A DNA stretch of 42,844 nucleotides, taken from positions 1 to 42,844 of the forward strand of contig CAJTSL010000033.1 in NCBI GenBank assembly GCA_910578845.1, in the 5' to 3' direction. This document shows, piece by piece, positions 14,926-23,731 of the stretch (position 1 is the first letter of the stretch; each line of letters opens with the position of its first letter). Source of the stretch: an uncultured Lachnospiraceae bacterium (lineage in GTDB: Bacteria > Bacillota > Clostridia > Lachnospirales > Lachnospiraceae). The notes beneath the pieces were generated by a model, which saw only the letters and a program-made list of their open reading frames with translations, had not been told where the DNA came from and searched no databases. A program made the position numbers and the translations under genes.

Positions 14926-16860
14926 TCAGAATACAAATATTGCAGCCGTAAGGGGCGGTAAATCAAAGGTAATTGTATAATCTTTAAAATCAGTCGTTTC
15001 TTTTACTGCTGCTATTTCAGACGGTATGACATTTCCAAACCCACCAAAGCGCTTATCATCGCTGTTCAACAGCAATTTATATTTTTTCTTCTTCGGCACG
15101 CCTACTTTAAAGCCTTCCCTTTTCATCGGAGTTAAATTCAGCACGAACAATATGTTATTCTTACCCGTTTCGTCTTTACGGTAGAAACTATATGTGCTGC
15201 GTTCCGCATCATCGGCATTGATCCACTCAAACCCGCTCCAATCATTATCAATAGAATACATCGCCGGATATTTGCGGTACAATTTCAAAAGTTCCTTGAC
15301 ATATTCATGCATACCGCGGTTTTGCTCTTCCCCTAGCAGGAACCAGTCAAGTTCTCTTGTTTCGCTCCATTCCCTTTCCTGTGCAAAATCCTGCCCCATG
15401 AAAAGCAGTTTCTTACCGGCATGACCGAACATATAGCTATAACCGACTCTTAGGTTTGCATATTTGTCTACGGGATATCCCGGCATCTTATTGACCATAG
15501 AGCATTTCAAATGCACTACTTCATCATGCGACAACGGAAGAATATAATTCTCGCTACTGTTATAGCTCATGGCAAAAGTCATGGCGTAATGATTGTTCTT
15601 ACGGAACAACGGATCCAGTTTCATATAGTCGCAGAAATCATGCATCCATCCCATATTCCATTTAAAGCTAAACCCAAGCCCGTCGCTGCCTTCTTCTACC
15701 TTACCTGTCACACGTGGCCACGCTGTCGATTCCTCCGCAATCGTCAAGAATCCCGGTAAAGAGCCAAGGACAACTGAATTCATATGACGGAAGAATTCTA
15801 TCGCTTCCAGATTCTTATTCCCGCCATATTCATTGGGCAGCCACTGCCCGTCCTGCTTCCCATAATCCAGATACAGCATGGAGGCTACTGCATCTACCCT
15901 GATACCGTCAATATGATATTCTCTTGCCCAGAATAATACGTTCGCTATCAAGAAGTTTTTCACTTCTGTTTTTCCATAATGAAATATTTTCGTGCCCCAA
16001 TCCGGATGCTCTCCACGCCTTGGGTCCGGATGCTCGAAGATACACTCACCGTCAAATTTGCTAAGGCCATGCGCATCTGTCGCAAAATGTGCCGGTACCC
16101 AGTCCAAAATAACGCCGATTTTGTTCCGGTGCAGTTCATTGACCAGATACATAAAATCTTCAGGATTGCCATGTCTGGAAGTAGGCGCATAATAACCAGT
16201 CACCTGATATCCCCAGGAGCCGTCATATGGATATTCTGCAATGCCCATCAGCTCGATATGGGTATATCGCATCTCTTTTAGATATTCTACGATCCTGTCC
16301 GCAAATTCACGGTAATTATAAAAACCGTCCTCTGTCCCATCAGGATGTTTCATCCAAGAGCCAATATGGCATTCATAAATAGCAAGCGGCTCTTTATTAT
16401 AGTCTTTCCCGTCTCGTGCTTTCATCCATGCTTCATCCGACCATTTAAATTTCGATATATCAAAAGTCTTAGAAGCATTGCCCGGGCGCATTTCCGAATA
16501 GTTGGCAAATGGGTCTGCTTTATAGCGCTTCTCTCCCGCTGGCGTCCTAATTAAGTACTTATACATCTCATTCACTCCAACGCCCGGAATGAATAACTGA
16601 TGGATGCCACCAGGCCCTAGCTTCTTCATCTCATGGCTTTCTTCATTCCAATCATTAAAAGTACCGATCACATGAACACTAGCCGCATTTGGCGCCCATA
16701 CTGCAAAGGACATGCCTGCTACGCCTTCTTCCACAGACGGATGCGCACCTAATTTCTTATAGATATCATAATGCGTACCCTGCGCAAACAAGTATTGGTC
16801 ATCTTCTGAAATGAACACCTTGTTCTCCTGTTCTTTCTGCTTACCCGTTTTCCCTGCCAT
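14926..16860 (-). CDS. glgB: 1,4-alpha-glucan branching enzyme
   Basis: A 644-residue GH13 glycogen branching enzyme. The N-terminal CBM48-type module has SFAVWAPNAASVHVIGTFNDW. The catalytic barrel shows the four conserved regions: DWVPAHFA, GIRVDAVAS (nucleophile Asp), AEEST (acid/base Glu) and LSHDEVVH (transition-state Asp). A small C-terminal beta domain ends the chain. It makes alpha-1,6 branches in glycogen. It is transcribed after the large TPR protein with only 20 bases between them, and no other glycogen gene is in the window. GGGGGA precedes the ATG. All active-site residues are present. Confidence 0.96.
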   Translation of the reverse strand: MAGKTGKQKEQENKVFISEDDQYLFAQGTHYDIYKKLGAHPSVEEGVAGMSFAVWAPNAASVHVIGTFNDWNEESHEMKKLGPGGIHQLFIPGVGVNEMYKYLIRTPAGEKRYKADPFANYSEMRPGNASKTFDISKFKWSDEAWMKARDGKDYNKEPLAIYECHIGSWMKHPDGTEDGFYNYREFADRIVEYLKEMRYTHIELMGIAEYPYDGSWGYQVTGYYAPTSRHGNPEDFMYLVNELHRNKIGVILDWVPAHFATDAHGLSKFDGECIFEHPDPRRGEHPDWGTKIFHYGKTEVKNFLIANVLFWAREYHIDGIRVDAVASMLYLDYGKQDGQWLPNEYGGNKNLEAIEFFRHMNSVVLGSLPGFLTIAEESTAWPRVTGKVEEGSDGLGFSFKWNMGWMHDFCDYMKLDPLFRKNNHYAMTFAMSYNSSENYILPLSHDEVVHLKCSMVNKMPGYPVDKYANLRVGYSYMFGHAGKKLLFMGQDFAQEREWSETRELDWFLLGEEQNRGMHEYVKELLKLYRKYPAMYSIDNDWSGFEWINADDAERSTYSFYRKDETGKNNILFVLNLTPMKREGFKVGVPKKKKYKLLLNSDDKRFGGFGNVIPSEIAAVKETTDFKDYTITFDLPPLTAAIFVF

Positions 16861-16880
16861 CGTATATCCCCCTATTCGTT

Positions 16881-19751
16881 TTAATAATGCATAAAATCCT
16901 GTTCCCGCAAAATAATCATGTCATCATTGTCATATCTTTTCGCCAGAAGTATATCTACGAAATGTTTCGGCGTCTTTTTATTCGCATAATAGATTGCTTC
17001 ATCTACCAGCTCCCTGACTTCCGCAACCGTTACTTCATGGTCGCTTGTCTGCATATCTGCAATCCTTGTGTGAAGCGCCAATACGCCAAACTCATCAATA
17101 GAATACTCCATCTGCTCTGCGTATTGTTTCGCATAAGCGACTAACGCCTCATCATCTAGAGGCTCAATGTCAATCCGCAGTTCAAAGCTGTAATTCAAAA
17201 TAGAATTCTCCACTAAGAGCCTGTTCATCCTCTGTTTCGTATCTTCTAAAATGAGAAGCAGCCCTATGTTATCCTTCTCCAACGATTTTGCAAGCTTGAC
17301 AACCGTTTCTTCTTTTAAATCTGCGGCCTTTTCAATAATCAAAGCGCCGTTATTGATTCTGGCAAGCGTTTCTGCAATATCTTTCTTATTAAGGACCGCA
17401 CCGGAGATCTTGGCAACCTTCCCGGAGAAATTGCCATCATTATACTGCATTTCCTTTATCAGCCCTTTTGCCAGCGATAATGTGCCACTGCCTTCTTCGC
17501 CGGTAATAATGACATTGCCTGTGTATGCTGCCAAGCTCATATTGTCCAACGTATGGATTAACTGTTCCCTGGATTTTTTGTGGTGGACGTACTGTCCAAA
17601 TAATGCCTTCTCTTCGTCGGTAAGCTCACGGCCGGTCTGTAACGCCGCTTTGGCTGGCTGCGGTTCCGCTTTTTCCTCCATTACTTCCTCTTTGCCCGCT
17701 TTCCCGGCTCTACCGGTCAGTTCATCCTCATCTGCTTCCTTTAAATCCCCATCTACATCCGGCTCTTCTGCCGCCGGCATTTCCTCTTCTTCAACAGGCA
17801 ATGCTTCTTCTGCTTTGTCCATTTCTTCTGGGATCTCAGGTTCCGGCTTCGGTAATGCTGCTGCCTTCTTCTTTGTTTTTTTCGGTTTCTTCTCCACACG
17901 CTTCTCTGCCTGTGCAGGTTGTTCTTCCTCTACTGCCACCGTCTCTACAGGTTCCGGTTTCTTTGGCGTCGCCTGTACTGGCTTTTCGCTTAATTCCTTC
18001 TCCGATTCTACAGGCAGCACTACTTGCTTAATGCCAGGTTGTTTGCCGGATTCCTTCATAATCGCCGCCACAAAAGCCTTTTCTAACTGCTCTAATAACC
18101 CGCTTTTTGTCGCTTCGTCAAAATCAGCAAATAAGCTTCCCGTATGTTCTAAGATCCGCTGCCTAACGGCCTCCTTACGTTTTTGCTCATTGTTTTTCTT
18201 CATTGCTTCCCATTCAGCCATAATATCTTCGATACTAAGCTGTCCGGTGATCTGTTTCTCTATCGCTTTAATATCCGGCACTACAAGACGGATCTGTCCG
18301 TCATTTTCCTGAGATAAGACATCATCATACCTAACAGACGAAGCTCCCGTTTTTGGCGCTTCCTTTACCTGTTCCATAGCCGTCTCCGGCTCAATATGCT
18401 CCGGCTGCTCTATTCTCACGGGTTCCGCTTTCAGTGGCTCTGGTTTAACCGGCTCCTGTATTCTCGTCCCTGCCGGCTCGGGTTTTATTGCCTCCTGCTC
18501 TGGTTCTTCGATATCTTCTGCCACAATTTCCTGTAGCTCATCCGTTCCCTGCAAAGTTACTTTCGGCATCTCGGCCGTCTCCTGTAGAAGAGGCGCAATA
18601 ATCTGCTCCGTAATAGGAGATGTTTCCGCATCCTCCTGCTCCCGGATATCAGGGAACTCTGTATTTAGAGGCTCTTGTTCCTGACGAGCCTGAAAGCTCT
18701 GCGACATCTCAATGATCCGGGATTTTGGAGCCTGTGATTCCGGCGGTTTCGGCTTGGCTGCTAACAATTCTGCCTGTGTCTCTGCTTTTTCAGCCTCATC
18801 CTCCTCTTCTATCAAGATCTCTCTCATGCTTTCCGCCAAAGCCATCTGCAAGTTCAATGTATTATATTGCCCGACATCAACAGTTTTTACCTGGGGAAGC
18901 TCCGCCGTCGGAATAGACATGATCTCGTCTTCATCGTCCTCTTCGTCCTCTTCTTCCTCTTCGTCTTCATCATCCTCTTCCCCATCATCCTCTTCAGGGA
19001 AGTCTTCCTCATCTTCTATTTCTTCATCGCGGTCATACTCCTCTTCGTCTTCATCGTCGTCATCCCGCTCATAATCTTCCTCATCCTCTTCCTCTTCGTC
19101 GGGTTCCTCTTCTTCCTCCTCAACCTCTGCATTCCTTGCCATAATCCAACTGTCATACTTTGCCTGCTGCTCTGCATTCAATGGCGTATGAAGCGCTTTT
19201 AATTCCAACGCTTTCAGCACAAATTTGCCTTCTCCAAACCATAAGTACATCTCATCGCATTCTTCAACACATTTGGTCGTAAGTCCAATCCTATGATAAA
19301 GATATGCCAGCTCATATGCCCATTTCTCACGATAATCCCGTTTCTTAAACTCCTCTAATACAGCAATCCGTTCTTCTAAGGAAACATCCTGTGCTTCATA
19401 CAAACGATATTGTAAAATATATCTTCCCGTATCCCGGGGCGCTATCTGTACGAACTCTTTATAATATTCAATCGCTTGCACATATTCTTCCATTTTGATG
19501 GAAAGCTCACAAAGAGAGTAAACAATCAGTCTTCCTGTAGGATGTTTTTCATATGCCAGCAACAAAATATCTTTGCTTTCCTGATATCTTCTGTTGATTT
19601 TATATAAGTCACTGACGGAGCATAACATCATAACGCTTTTTACCCTACGCCAGTCAATCGTATCCGCAATTTTTACAGCTTCCGCAAAATCCCCTTCTGC
19701 GATCAATGCTTTTATTTCATCTGCACGGACTTTGTATTCATATTTATCCAA
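16881..19751 (-). CDS. Large acidic TPR protein with a degenerate AAA+ domain
   Basis: A protein of about 956 residues with three parts. Residues 1-210 are TPR-like helices (CELSIKMEEYVQAIEYYKEF, then YELAYLYHRIGLTTKCVEE). Residues about 213-290 are almost purely Asp/Glu, followed by a disordered stretch rich in Pro, Glu and Lys up to about 690. The C-terminal 240 residues resemble a CbbX/SpoVK-type AAA+ domain (NVIITGEEGSGTLSLAKGL, NNGALIIEKAADL, and a helical lid with VAEVRELVDEAIYYANKK). The Walker A Lys is replaced (GEEGSGTLS) and the Walker B Asp is Glu, so ATP hydrolysis is doubtful. AGGTGAG 5 bases before the TTG at 19751 decides the start over a GTG at 19760. The function is unknown; the glgB neighbour may be incidental. 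Confidence 0.75.
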   Translation of the reverse strand: MDKYEYKVRADEIKALIAEGDFAEAVKIADTIDWRRVKSVMMLCSVSDLYKINRRYQESKDILLLAYEKHPTGRLIVYSLCELSIKMEEYVQAIEYYKEFVQIAPRDTGRYILQYRLYEAQDVSLEERIAVLEEFKKRDYREKWAYELAYLYHRIGLTTKCVEECDEMYLWFGEGKFVLKALELKALHTPLNAEQQAKYDSWIMARNAEVEEEEEEPDEEEEDEEDYERDDDDEDEEEYDRDEEIEDEEDFPEEDDGEEDDEDEEEEEDEEDDEDEIMSIPTAELPQVKTVDVGQYNTLNLQMALAESMREILIEEEDEAEKAETQAELLAAKPKPPESQAPKSRIIEMSQSFQARQEQEPLNTEFPDIREQEDAETSPITEQIIAPLLQETAEMPKVTLQGTDELQEIVAEDIEEPEQEAIKPEPAGTRIQEPVKPEPLKAEPVRIEQPEHIEPETAMEQVKEAPKTGASSVRYDDVLSQENDGQIRLVVPDIKAIEKQITGQLSIEDIMAEWEAMKKNNEQKRKEAVRQRILEHTGSLFADFDEATKSGLLEQLEKAFVAAIMKESGKQPGIKQVVLPVESEKELSEKPVQATPKKPEPVETVAVEEEQPAQAEKRVEKKPKKTKKKAAALPKPEPEIPEEMDKAEEALPVEEEEMPAAEEPDVDGDLKEADEDELTGRAGKAGKEEVMEEKAEPQPAKAALQTGRELTDEEKALFGQYVHHKKSREQLIHTLDNMSLAAYTGNVIITGEEGSGTLSLAKGLIKEMQYNDGNFSGKVAKISGAVLNKKDIAETLARINNGALIIEKAADLKEETVVKLAKSLEKDNIGLLLILEDTKQRMNRLLVENSILNYSFELRIDIEPLDDEALVAYAKQYAEQMEYSIDEFGVLALHTRIADMQTSDHEVTVAEVRELVDEAIYYANKKTPKHFVDILLAKRYDNDDMIILREQDFMHY

Positions 19752-19818
19752 GGTACTCACCTCATAATACTGTATTTTACCTACTACTTATCCCATAGTA
19801 ACCTAATTTTACTGTCTT

Positions 19819-19847
19819 AGTTTACCATAGCCGAATATCAATGTAAA
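19819..19847 (-). promoter_or_regulatory. Sigma-A promoter of the TPR protein-glgB operon
   Basis: On the minus strand TTTACA (19847-19842) and TAAACT (19824-19819) are 17 bases apart, with TG one base before the -10 hexamer (extended -10). It lies about 70 bases ahead of the TTG start. Confidence 0.55.
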
Positions 19848-19856
19848 CAAATATGC

Positions 19857-19920
19857 AGAAAAAAATATAGCATCTCCAACTTAATATATAGCTTAGGATA
19901 TATCAAGATATGGAGATACT
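19857..19920 (-). terminator. ksgA terminator
   Basis: On the minus strand the arms AGTATCTCCA (19920-19911) and TGGAGATGCT (19878-19869) pair over 10 bp with one G-U, around an AT-rich loop, and are followed by ATATTTTTTT. It ends the tatD-ksgA transcript about 45 bases after the ksgA stop. Confidence 0.7.
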
Positions 19921-19965
19921 GCAATATACAATTCCACGATATTGTATCTTTAATCTGATTTTTCT

Positions 19966-20835
19966 CTATTGCCTAATTTCCAGCAAAGAATTGGAAAGTT
20001 CTGTAAATTGCTCTAAAGTCAACGTTTCACCGCGCACTGTCGGTGACATGCCCATTTTCTCTAACGCTTCTACGATCATTTCTTTGCTAACGCCTAGATT
20101 TCCTGCGTTAGCAAGTCCGTTTACCAATGTTTTCCGCCTCTGGTTAAAAGACGCCCTGATCACGGCAAACAGATAGCTTTCCTCTTTGGCTGCTGTGGGC
20201 GGCGCATCATACCGCGTCAATTTCATAACCGCGCTATCCACATTCGGTCTTGGCATGAAACATGATGCCGGTACTTTGACGATCACTTCCGGGCTGGCAT
20301 AATATTGTACTGCCAGAGATAAGGCGCCATAGTCTTTGGATCCCGGCTTTGCCTGTAGCCTGTCCGCTACCTCTTTCTGTACCATAATCGTAATGCTCTG
20401 TAACGCCACACGTTTTTCAAACAACGCCATGATAATTGGTGTCGTGATATAATATGGCAAATTAGCGACTACTTTTATCGGTTTCCCGCCGTTTTGCTCT
20501 TCTACGATACGATGAATATCCACTTTCAGAATATCTTCGTTCATGATAGTCACATTATCATAAGAAGAAAGGGTATCATGCAAAATAGGGATCAAATTCC
20601 GGTCAATCTCCACTGCCGTAACAGATTTTGCCCGCTCTGCGAGATACTGCGTCATTGTGCCGATTCCCGGGCCGATCTCTAAGACACAGTCCTGCTCTGT
20701 TACTTCTGCCGCCTCGATAATCTTCTCCAGGATATTTTTATCTACCAGAAAATTCTGCCCAAACTTTTTCTGGAATACAAATTGGTATTTCTGTAAAATT
20801 TCTATTGTACTTTGGACGCTACCTAATGTCGCCAT
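19966..20835 (-). CDS. rsmA: 16S rRNA dimethyladenosine transferase KsgA
   Basis: A 289-residue SAM-dependent methyltransferase that dimethylates two adjacent adenines near the 3' end of 16S rRNA during late small-subunit assembly. Motifs visible are FGQNFLVDKNIL at the N-terminus, motif I VLEIGPGIGTMTQYLAERA, the acidic VEIDRNL, and the catalytic NLPYYITTPII. The C-terminal helical domain RASFNQRRKTLVNGL is complete. It follows tatD by 27 bases, an arrangement common in Firmicutes. Confidence 0.96.
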   Translation of the reverse strand: MATLGSVQSTIEILQKYQFVFQKKFGQNFLVDKNILEKIIEAAEVTEQDCVLEIGPGIGTMTQYLAERAKSVTAVEIDRNLIPILHDTLSSYDNVTIMNEDILKVDIHRIVEEQNGGKPIKVVANLPYYITTPIIMALFEKRVALQSITIMVQKEVADRLQAKPGSKDYGALSLAVQYYASPEVIVKVPASCFMPRPNVDSAVMKLTRYDAPPTAAKEESYLFAVIRASFNQRRKTLVNGLANAGNLGVSKEMIVEALEKMGMSPTVRGETLTLEQFTELSNSLLEIRQ

Positions 20836-20862
20836 CGATCCACCCCAGTCCCTTTGCCAAAA

Positions 20863-21633
20863 CTATTGTTTGATGCCGAATAATTTCTCAGCGTTTTCAT
20901 GTGTCACAGAAAGCACTTTATCATAACCGATCCCCTTAATAGAGGCAATCTCTTTTGCAATATACGGAAGATTCAAAGAAGAATTCCGCTTCCCGCGGTT
21001 TGGCACCGGCGCCAGATAAGGGCCATCTGTTTCCAATAAAATCTTCTCTATCGGGATATAACTTACGGCTTCCCTGAGCTTTTTCGCATTCTCAAAGGTC
21101 ACGACGCCCCCAATGCCAAAATAATAATCCATTCCAAGGAATTGCGCCGCCGTTTCTTTCGTATAAGAAAAGCAATGGATCACGCCGCCAACCTCTTCTG
21201 CGCGCATATCCCGCATAATATCCAAAGTATCCTTTGCCGCTTCTCTGGAATGGATAATGACCGGCAGGTTCACTTCCCTTGCCAGTTCTAACTGTCTCCG
21301 AAACCATTTCTGCTGTGTAGAAGCTTCAGGCTCTTTCCAATGATAATCCAGGCCGATTTCTCCAACCGCAACCACTTTGTCCAAAGCGCAGCTTTCTTTC
21401 AGCCACTGAATGTCCTCTTCCTCCAATGCGCCCGTTTCGCTCGGATGTACGCCCATCGCTCCATAAACAAAAGGATATTTCTCTATTAATGCAAGCGTAT
21501 CTTTACAGCTTTTTATGCTTGCGCCTACGTTGATGACAAGATCAATCCCGTTCTTCGCCAGAGACCGTAATAAAGCGTCCCGGTCCTCGTCAAATGCCTC
21601 ATCATCATAGTGAACATGACTCTCGAATATCAT
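20863..21633 (-). CDS. tatD: TatD-family metal-dependent DNase/hydrolase
   Basis: A 256-residue TIM-barrel hydrolase. Metal ligands are visible in ESHVHYDD (the usual DTHCHLD has become ESHVHYD), GEIGLDYHW, PVIIHSREA, GVIHCFS and LLETDGPYL. Family members act as 3'-5' exonucleases or deoxyribonucleases on damaged DNA. The first metal motif is slightly unusual (Glu-Ser-His-Val-His) but keeps both histidines. ATG at 21633 with GGGAG 5-6 bases upstream; a longer hydrophobic in-frame N-terminus to 21726 runs through the promoter and is rejected. Confidence 0.93.
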   Translation of the reverse strand: MIFESHVHYDDEAFDEDRDALLRSLAKNGIDLVINVGASIKSCKDTLALIEKYPFVYGAMGVHPSETGALEEEDIQWLKESCALDKVVAVGEIGLDYHWKEPEASTQQKWFRRQLELAREVNLPVIIHSREAAKDTLDIMRDMRAEEVGGVIHCFSYTKETAAQFLGMDYYFGIGGVVTFENAKKLREAVSYIPIEKILLETDGPYLAPVPNRGKRNSSLNLPYIAKEIASIKGIGYDKVLSVTHENAEKLFGIKQ

Positions 21634-21681
21634 ATATACACTCCCTATAAAAAAAATTCTTAAAAAAATCTTAAAAAATAC

Positions 21682-21710
21682 TTGCAAACCAAAAAACATT
21701 ATACTATAAT
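21682..21710 (+). promoter_or_regulatory. Promoter of tRNA-Lys, overlapping the tatD promoter
   Basis: TTGCAA (21682-21687), a 17-base spacer and a perfect TATAAT (21705-21710). Transcription would start near 21717, about 45 bases before the tRNA. It is arranged face to face with the tatD promoter around position 21704. Confidence 0.65.
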
Positions 21711-21726
21711 AACTCTTGCATTGCAA
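21698..21726 (-). promoter_or_regulatory. Promoter of tatD-ksgA, overlapping the tRNA-Lys promoter
   Basis: On the minus strand TTGCAA (21726-21721), a 17-base spacer and TATAAT (21703-21698), about 60 bases ahead of the tatD start. It mirrors the tRNA promoter base for base in both hexamers. Confidence 0.65.
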
Positions 21727-21761
21727 AATAGAAATTATACATCAGAGAATTATTTACACAC

Positions 21762-21834
21762 GCGCCTTTAGCTCAGTTGGTAGAGCACCTGACTCTTAAT
21801 CAGGGTGTCCAGGGTTCGAGTCCCTGAAGGCGCA
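21762..21834 (+). tRNA. tRNA-Lys (anticodon CUU)
   Basis: A 73-base cloverleaf. The acceptor arms GCGCCTT and AAGGCGC pair fully, the D-stem is GCTC/GAGC, and the anticodon stem CCTGA/TCAGG holds the loop CTCTTAA with anticodon CUU (reads AAG). The T-arm is CAGGG-TTCGAGT-CCCTG, and the discriminator base is A. No CCA is encoded, so the CCA-adding enzyme is needed. A terminator follows directly. Confidence 0.97.
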
Positions 21835-21840
21835 TTCATG

Positions 21841-21888
21841 AGTACCATTTTTGAGGACGTACGAGCCTTGGGGATGGTGCTTTTTTTT
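21841..21888 (+). terminator. tRNA-Lys terminator
   Basis: Arms AGTACCAT (21841-21848) and ATGGTGCT (21874-21881) pair with one G-U, and a run of eight T (21881-21888) follows. It begins 7 bases after the tRNA 3' end. Confidence 0.8.
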
Positions 21889-21952
21889 ACAAGATTCGCA
21901 TGGCATAAGACACTTCTTAGCATGCGCAAACTAAAAAGGCAAGGTGACCAAC

Positions 21953-22729
21953 ATGAAAATCACATGGTTTGGGACAGCGTCCCTATTAATAGAACATGAA
22001 AATGACAGCATTCTAATCGACCCTTTCCTGACGTTACGGGGCGCGGAAAACCTTACAGCCCTGTCCGACTATCATCAGGCAGAATCTATTCTGGTTACGC
22101 ACGGACATATTGACCACCTTGGCAGCATCCCGCTTATCCTCCGTAACTTGGACGCTACAGTATATTGTAGCGAATGCCCTTGCGCTACTTTAGAGCGCCG
22201 GAAAGTTGACGAAGATCAAATCGTTACCGTCCGCCCTGGGGATACGCTTCATTTTGGCGATATAAAAGTAAACGTGCTATCCGGCAAACATATCCAGTTT
22301 GATTCCAGGCTAATCAAAAGCACCTTTTTGAATCTCCGTATACTACGGTATTTCCCGAATCTGGTGCTATTGCTATTGAAAAACCATTCCTATCAGGAAG
22401 GAAATGAAACGCTTGCATTTCAGATTACATGCGGCCATAAGAAAGTGCTTGTGCTTGGAAGCCTTGGCCTTAATGAACAGGAAAACTATCCTAAGAACGT
22501 AGATATGCTTGTGCTGCCCTATCAGGGAGCGTCCGACCTGATTACGCCGACGCTCGCCGTTATTCGGCAAATTAAGCCACGAACGGTTCTGTTAGATCAC
22601 TTTGACGACGCTTTTCCGCCCATTTCCAGGAAAATTGATACAAAACCGTTGAAAAAAGCTTTAGCAGAACATTTCCCCGGCCTTCCAGTCGTCAAGCCAA
22701 CCTCCGGGAAACCGATCACCCTGCTTTAG
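21953..22729 (+). CDS. Metallo-beta-lactamase-fold hydrolase
   Basis: A 258-residue cytoplasmic protein with the di-metal motif THGHIDHLG (H50, H52, D54, H55). The N-terminal MKITWFGTASLLIE and ILIDPF segments match UPF0173/YtnP-like proteins of the fold. The second half has a basic, hydrophobic stretch (FLNLRILRYFPNLVLLLLKNH) not seen in the shortest members. The substrate is unknown. AAGGTGA 5 bases before the ATG fixes the start over a GTG at 21944. It is convergent with the permease gene, 21 bases apart, with no obvious terminator between them. No promoter of its own is evident, so it may depend on read-through past the tRNA terminator. Confidence 0.85.
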   Translation: MKITWFGTASLLIEHENDSILIDPFLTLRGAENLTALSDYHQAESILVTHGHIDHLGSIPLILRNLDATVYCSECPCATLERRKVDEDQIVTVRPGDTLHFGDIKVNVLSGKHIQFDSRLIKSTFLNLRILRYFPNLVLLLLKNHSYQEGNETLAFQITCGHKKVLVLGSLGLNEQENYPKNVDMLVLPYQGASDLITPTLAVIRQIKPRTVLLDHFDDAFPPISRKIDTKPLKKALAEHFPGLPVVKPTSGKPITLL

Positions 22730-22750
22730 TTATATAATGACCGTTTCACT

Positions 22751-23605
22751 TTAGAAACAGATTCCCAATGCCTCTATCAAAATTCCTGCCAATACGCCAA
22801 GCGCATAGAGCAGCATGATAATCTTCGCATTTTCTTTCGGGTTATCGTTTACACGCAACAGTACCAGAATGCCGACGCCTGAGCCTGCCAAAAGGCCTGA
22901 CATCATGGCGCCCGCGCTAAGGACGCCATTTAGATATAGCTGCGTAATGACCACGGAAGCGGCGCAATTGGGAATTAATCCTATCGCCCCGGCAATCAAT
23001 TCGCCCACAACCGGGCGGTTTAAGATCAGGCTGGCAAGGAAATCTTCCCCAATGGCTCCGATCACCATATTGAAAGCAACTGTAACGAGCAACAGATAGA
23101 AGAATATCTCAAGCGTATGATGCAATGCCGACTTAAAAATCCCTTCTTCGCAATGGCAATGATGCTGCTCGCACATATGCTCAATTTGCAGATCCTCTCG
23201 CCCCTTTTTCAATAACCGGCTGATTACCACATCAATCAATAGACCTGCCGCCATACCGATCATGATTTTACATCCTATTATTTTCAGGATCAACGTTGCT
23301 CCGACGTTCTCGGAAATCATAATCGGGAGCATTTCATCCGAAGTAGACAGGTATATCGCGAAAAGCGTTCCCATCGTAATAATCCTGCCTGCGTATAAAT
23401 TCGATGCGGCTGCCGAGAACCCGCACTGGGGGAACGCGCCCAGGATACTGCCGATCACCGGTCCAAATTTCCCGGATTTCTGGATAGCGTCCTGCATTTT
23501 ATTCCCCGCTTTATGCTCTAGATATTCCATCACAAGATACGTAAGGAAAAGAAAAGGCAAAAGCTTCACGCAATCCCAAAATGCATCTAAAATGACATCC
23601 AACAT
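22751..23605 (-). CDS. Ten-TM heavy-metal exporter-like permease (ArsP_2 family)
   Basis: A 284-residue membrane protein of two similar halves, each with a Pro-x-Cys signature: GAFPQCGFSAAASNLYAG in the first half and GLIPNCAASVVITQLYLNG in the second. This is the pattern of the putative ten-TM metal exporter family once annotated as arsenic or manganese efflux. The central cytoplasmic loop carries a Cys/His cluster, EHMCEQHHCHCEEG, able to bind a soft metal. ATG with AGAGGA upstream. The neighbours give no metal-regulator clue. The transported ion cannot be named from sequence. Confidence 0.8.
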   Translation of the reverse strand: MLDVILDAFWDCVKLLPFLFLTYLVMEYLEHKAGNKMQDAIQKSGKFGPVIGSILGAFPQCGFSAAASNLYAGRIITMGTLFAIYLSTSDEMLPIMISENVGATLILKIIGCKIMIGMAAGLLIDVVISRLLKKGREDLQIEHMCEQHHCHCEEGIFKSALHHTLEIFFYLLLVTVAFNMVIGAIGEDFLASLILNRPVVGELIAGAIGLIPNCAASVVITQLYLNGVLSAGAMMSGLLAGSGVGILVLLRVNDNPKENAKIIMLLYALGVLAGILIEALGICF

Positions 23606-23673
23606 ATATTATCCTCTTTTCTGCTACTCATTAACGGGACTATTCTACCATAATCATTTCTATAATGCCATGC

Positions 23674-23707
23674 AAAAATTGTGCCGCCATTTTCTACGGC
23701 AGCACAA
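23674..23707 (-). terminator. Terminator of the heterodimeric ABC exporter operon
   Basis: On the minus strand the arms TTGTGCTGCC (23707-23698) and GGCGGCACAA (23688-23679) form a 10-bp stem with one G-U, followed by five T. It lies 25 bases after the second ABC gene. Confidence 0.82.
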
Positions 23708-23731
23708 CTGTTTCTCCTCTTATGACATAAC

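Noticed and set aside
17251..18312. Long plus-strand reading frame of 353 codons, and Ser-rich frames near 18712-19074
   Set aside because: They lie opposite the Glu/Asp/Pro-rich part of the TPR/AAA protein; the Ser runs are simply the complement of Glu/Asp codons, and no ribosome binding site is present.
18928..19130. Asp/Glu codon repeat tract as an assembly artefact or microsatellite
   Set aside because: Codons vary (GAA, GAG, GAC, GAT) and the frame continues through both sides, as expected for a selected acidic linker.
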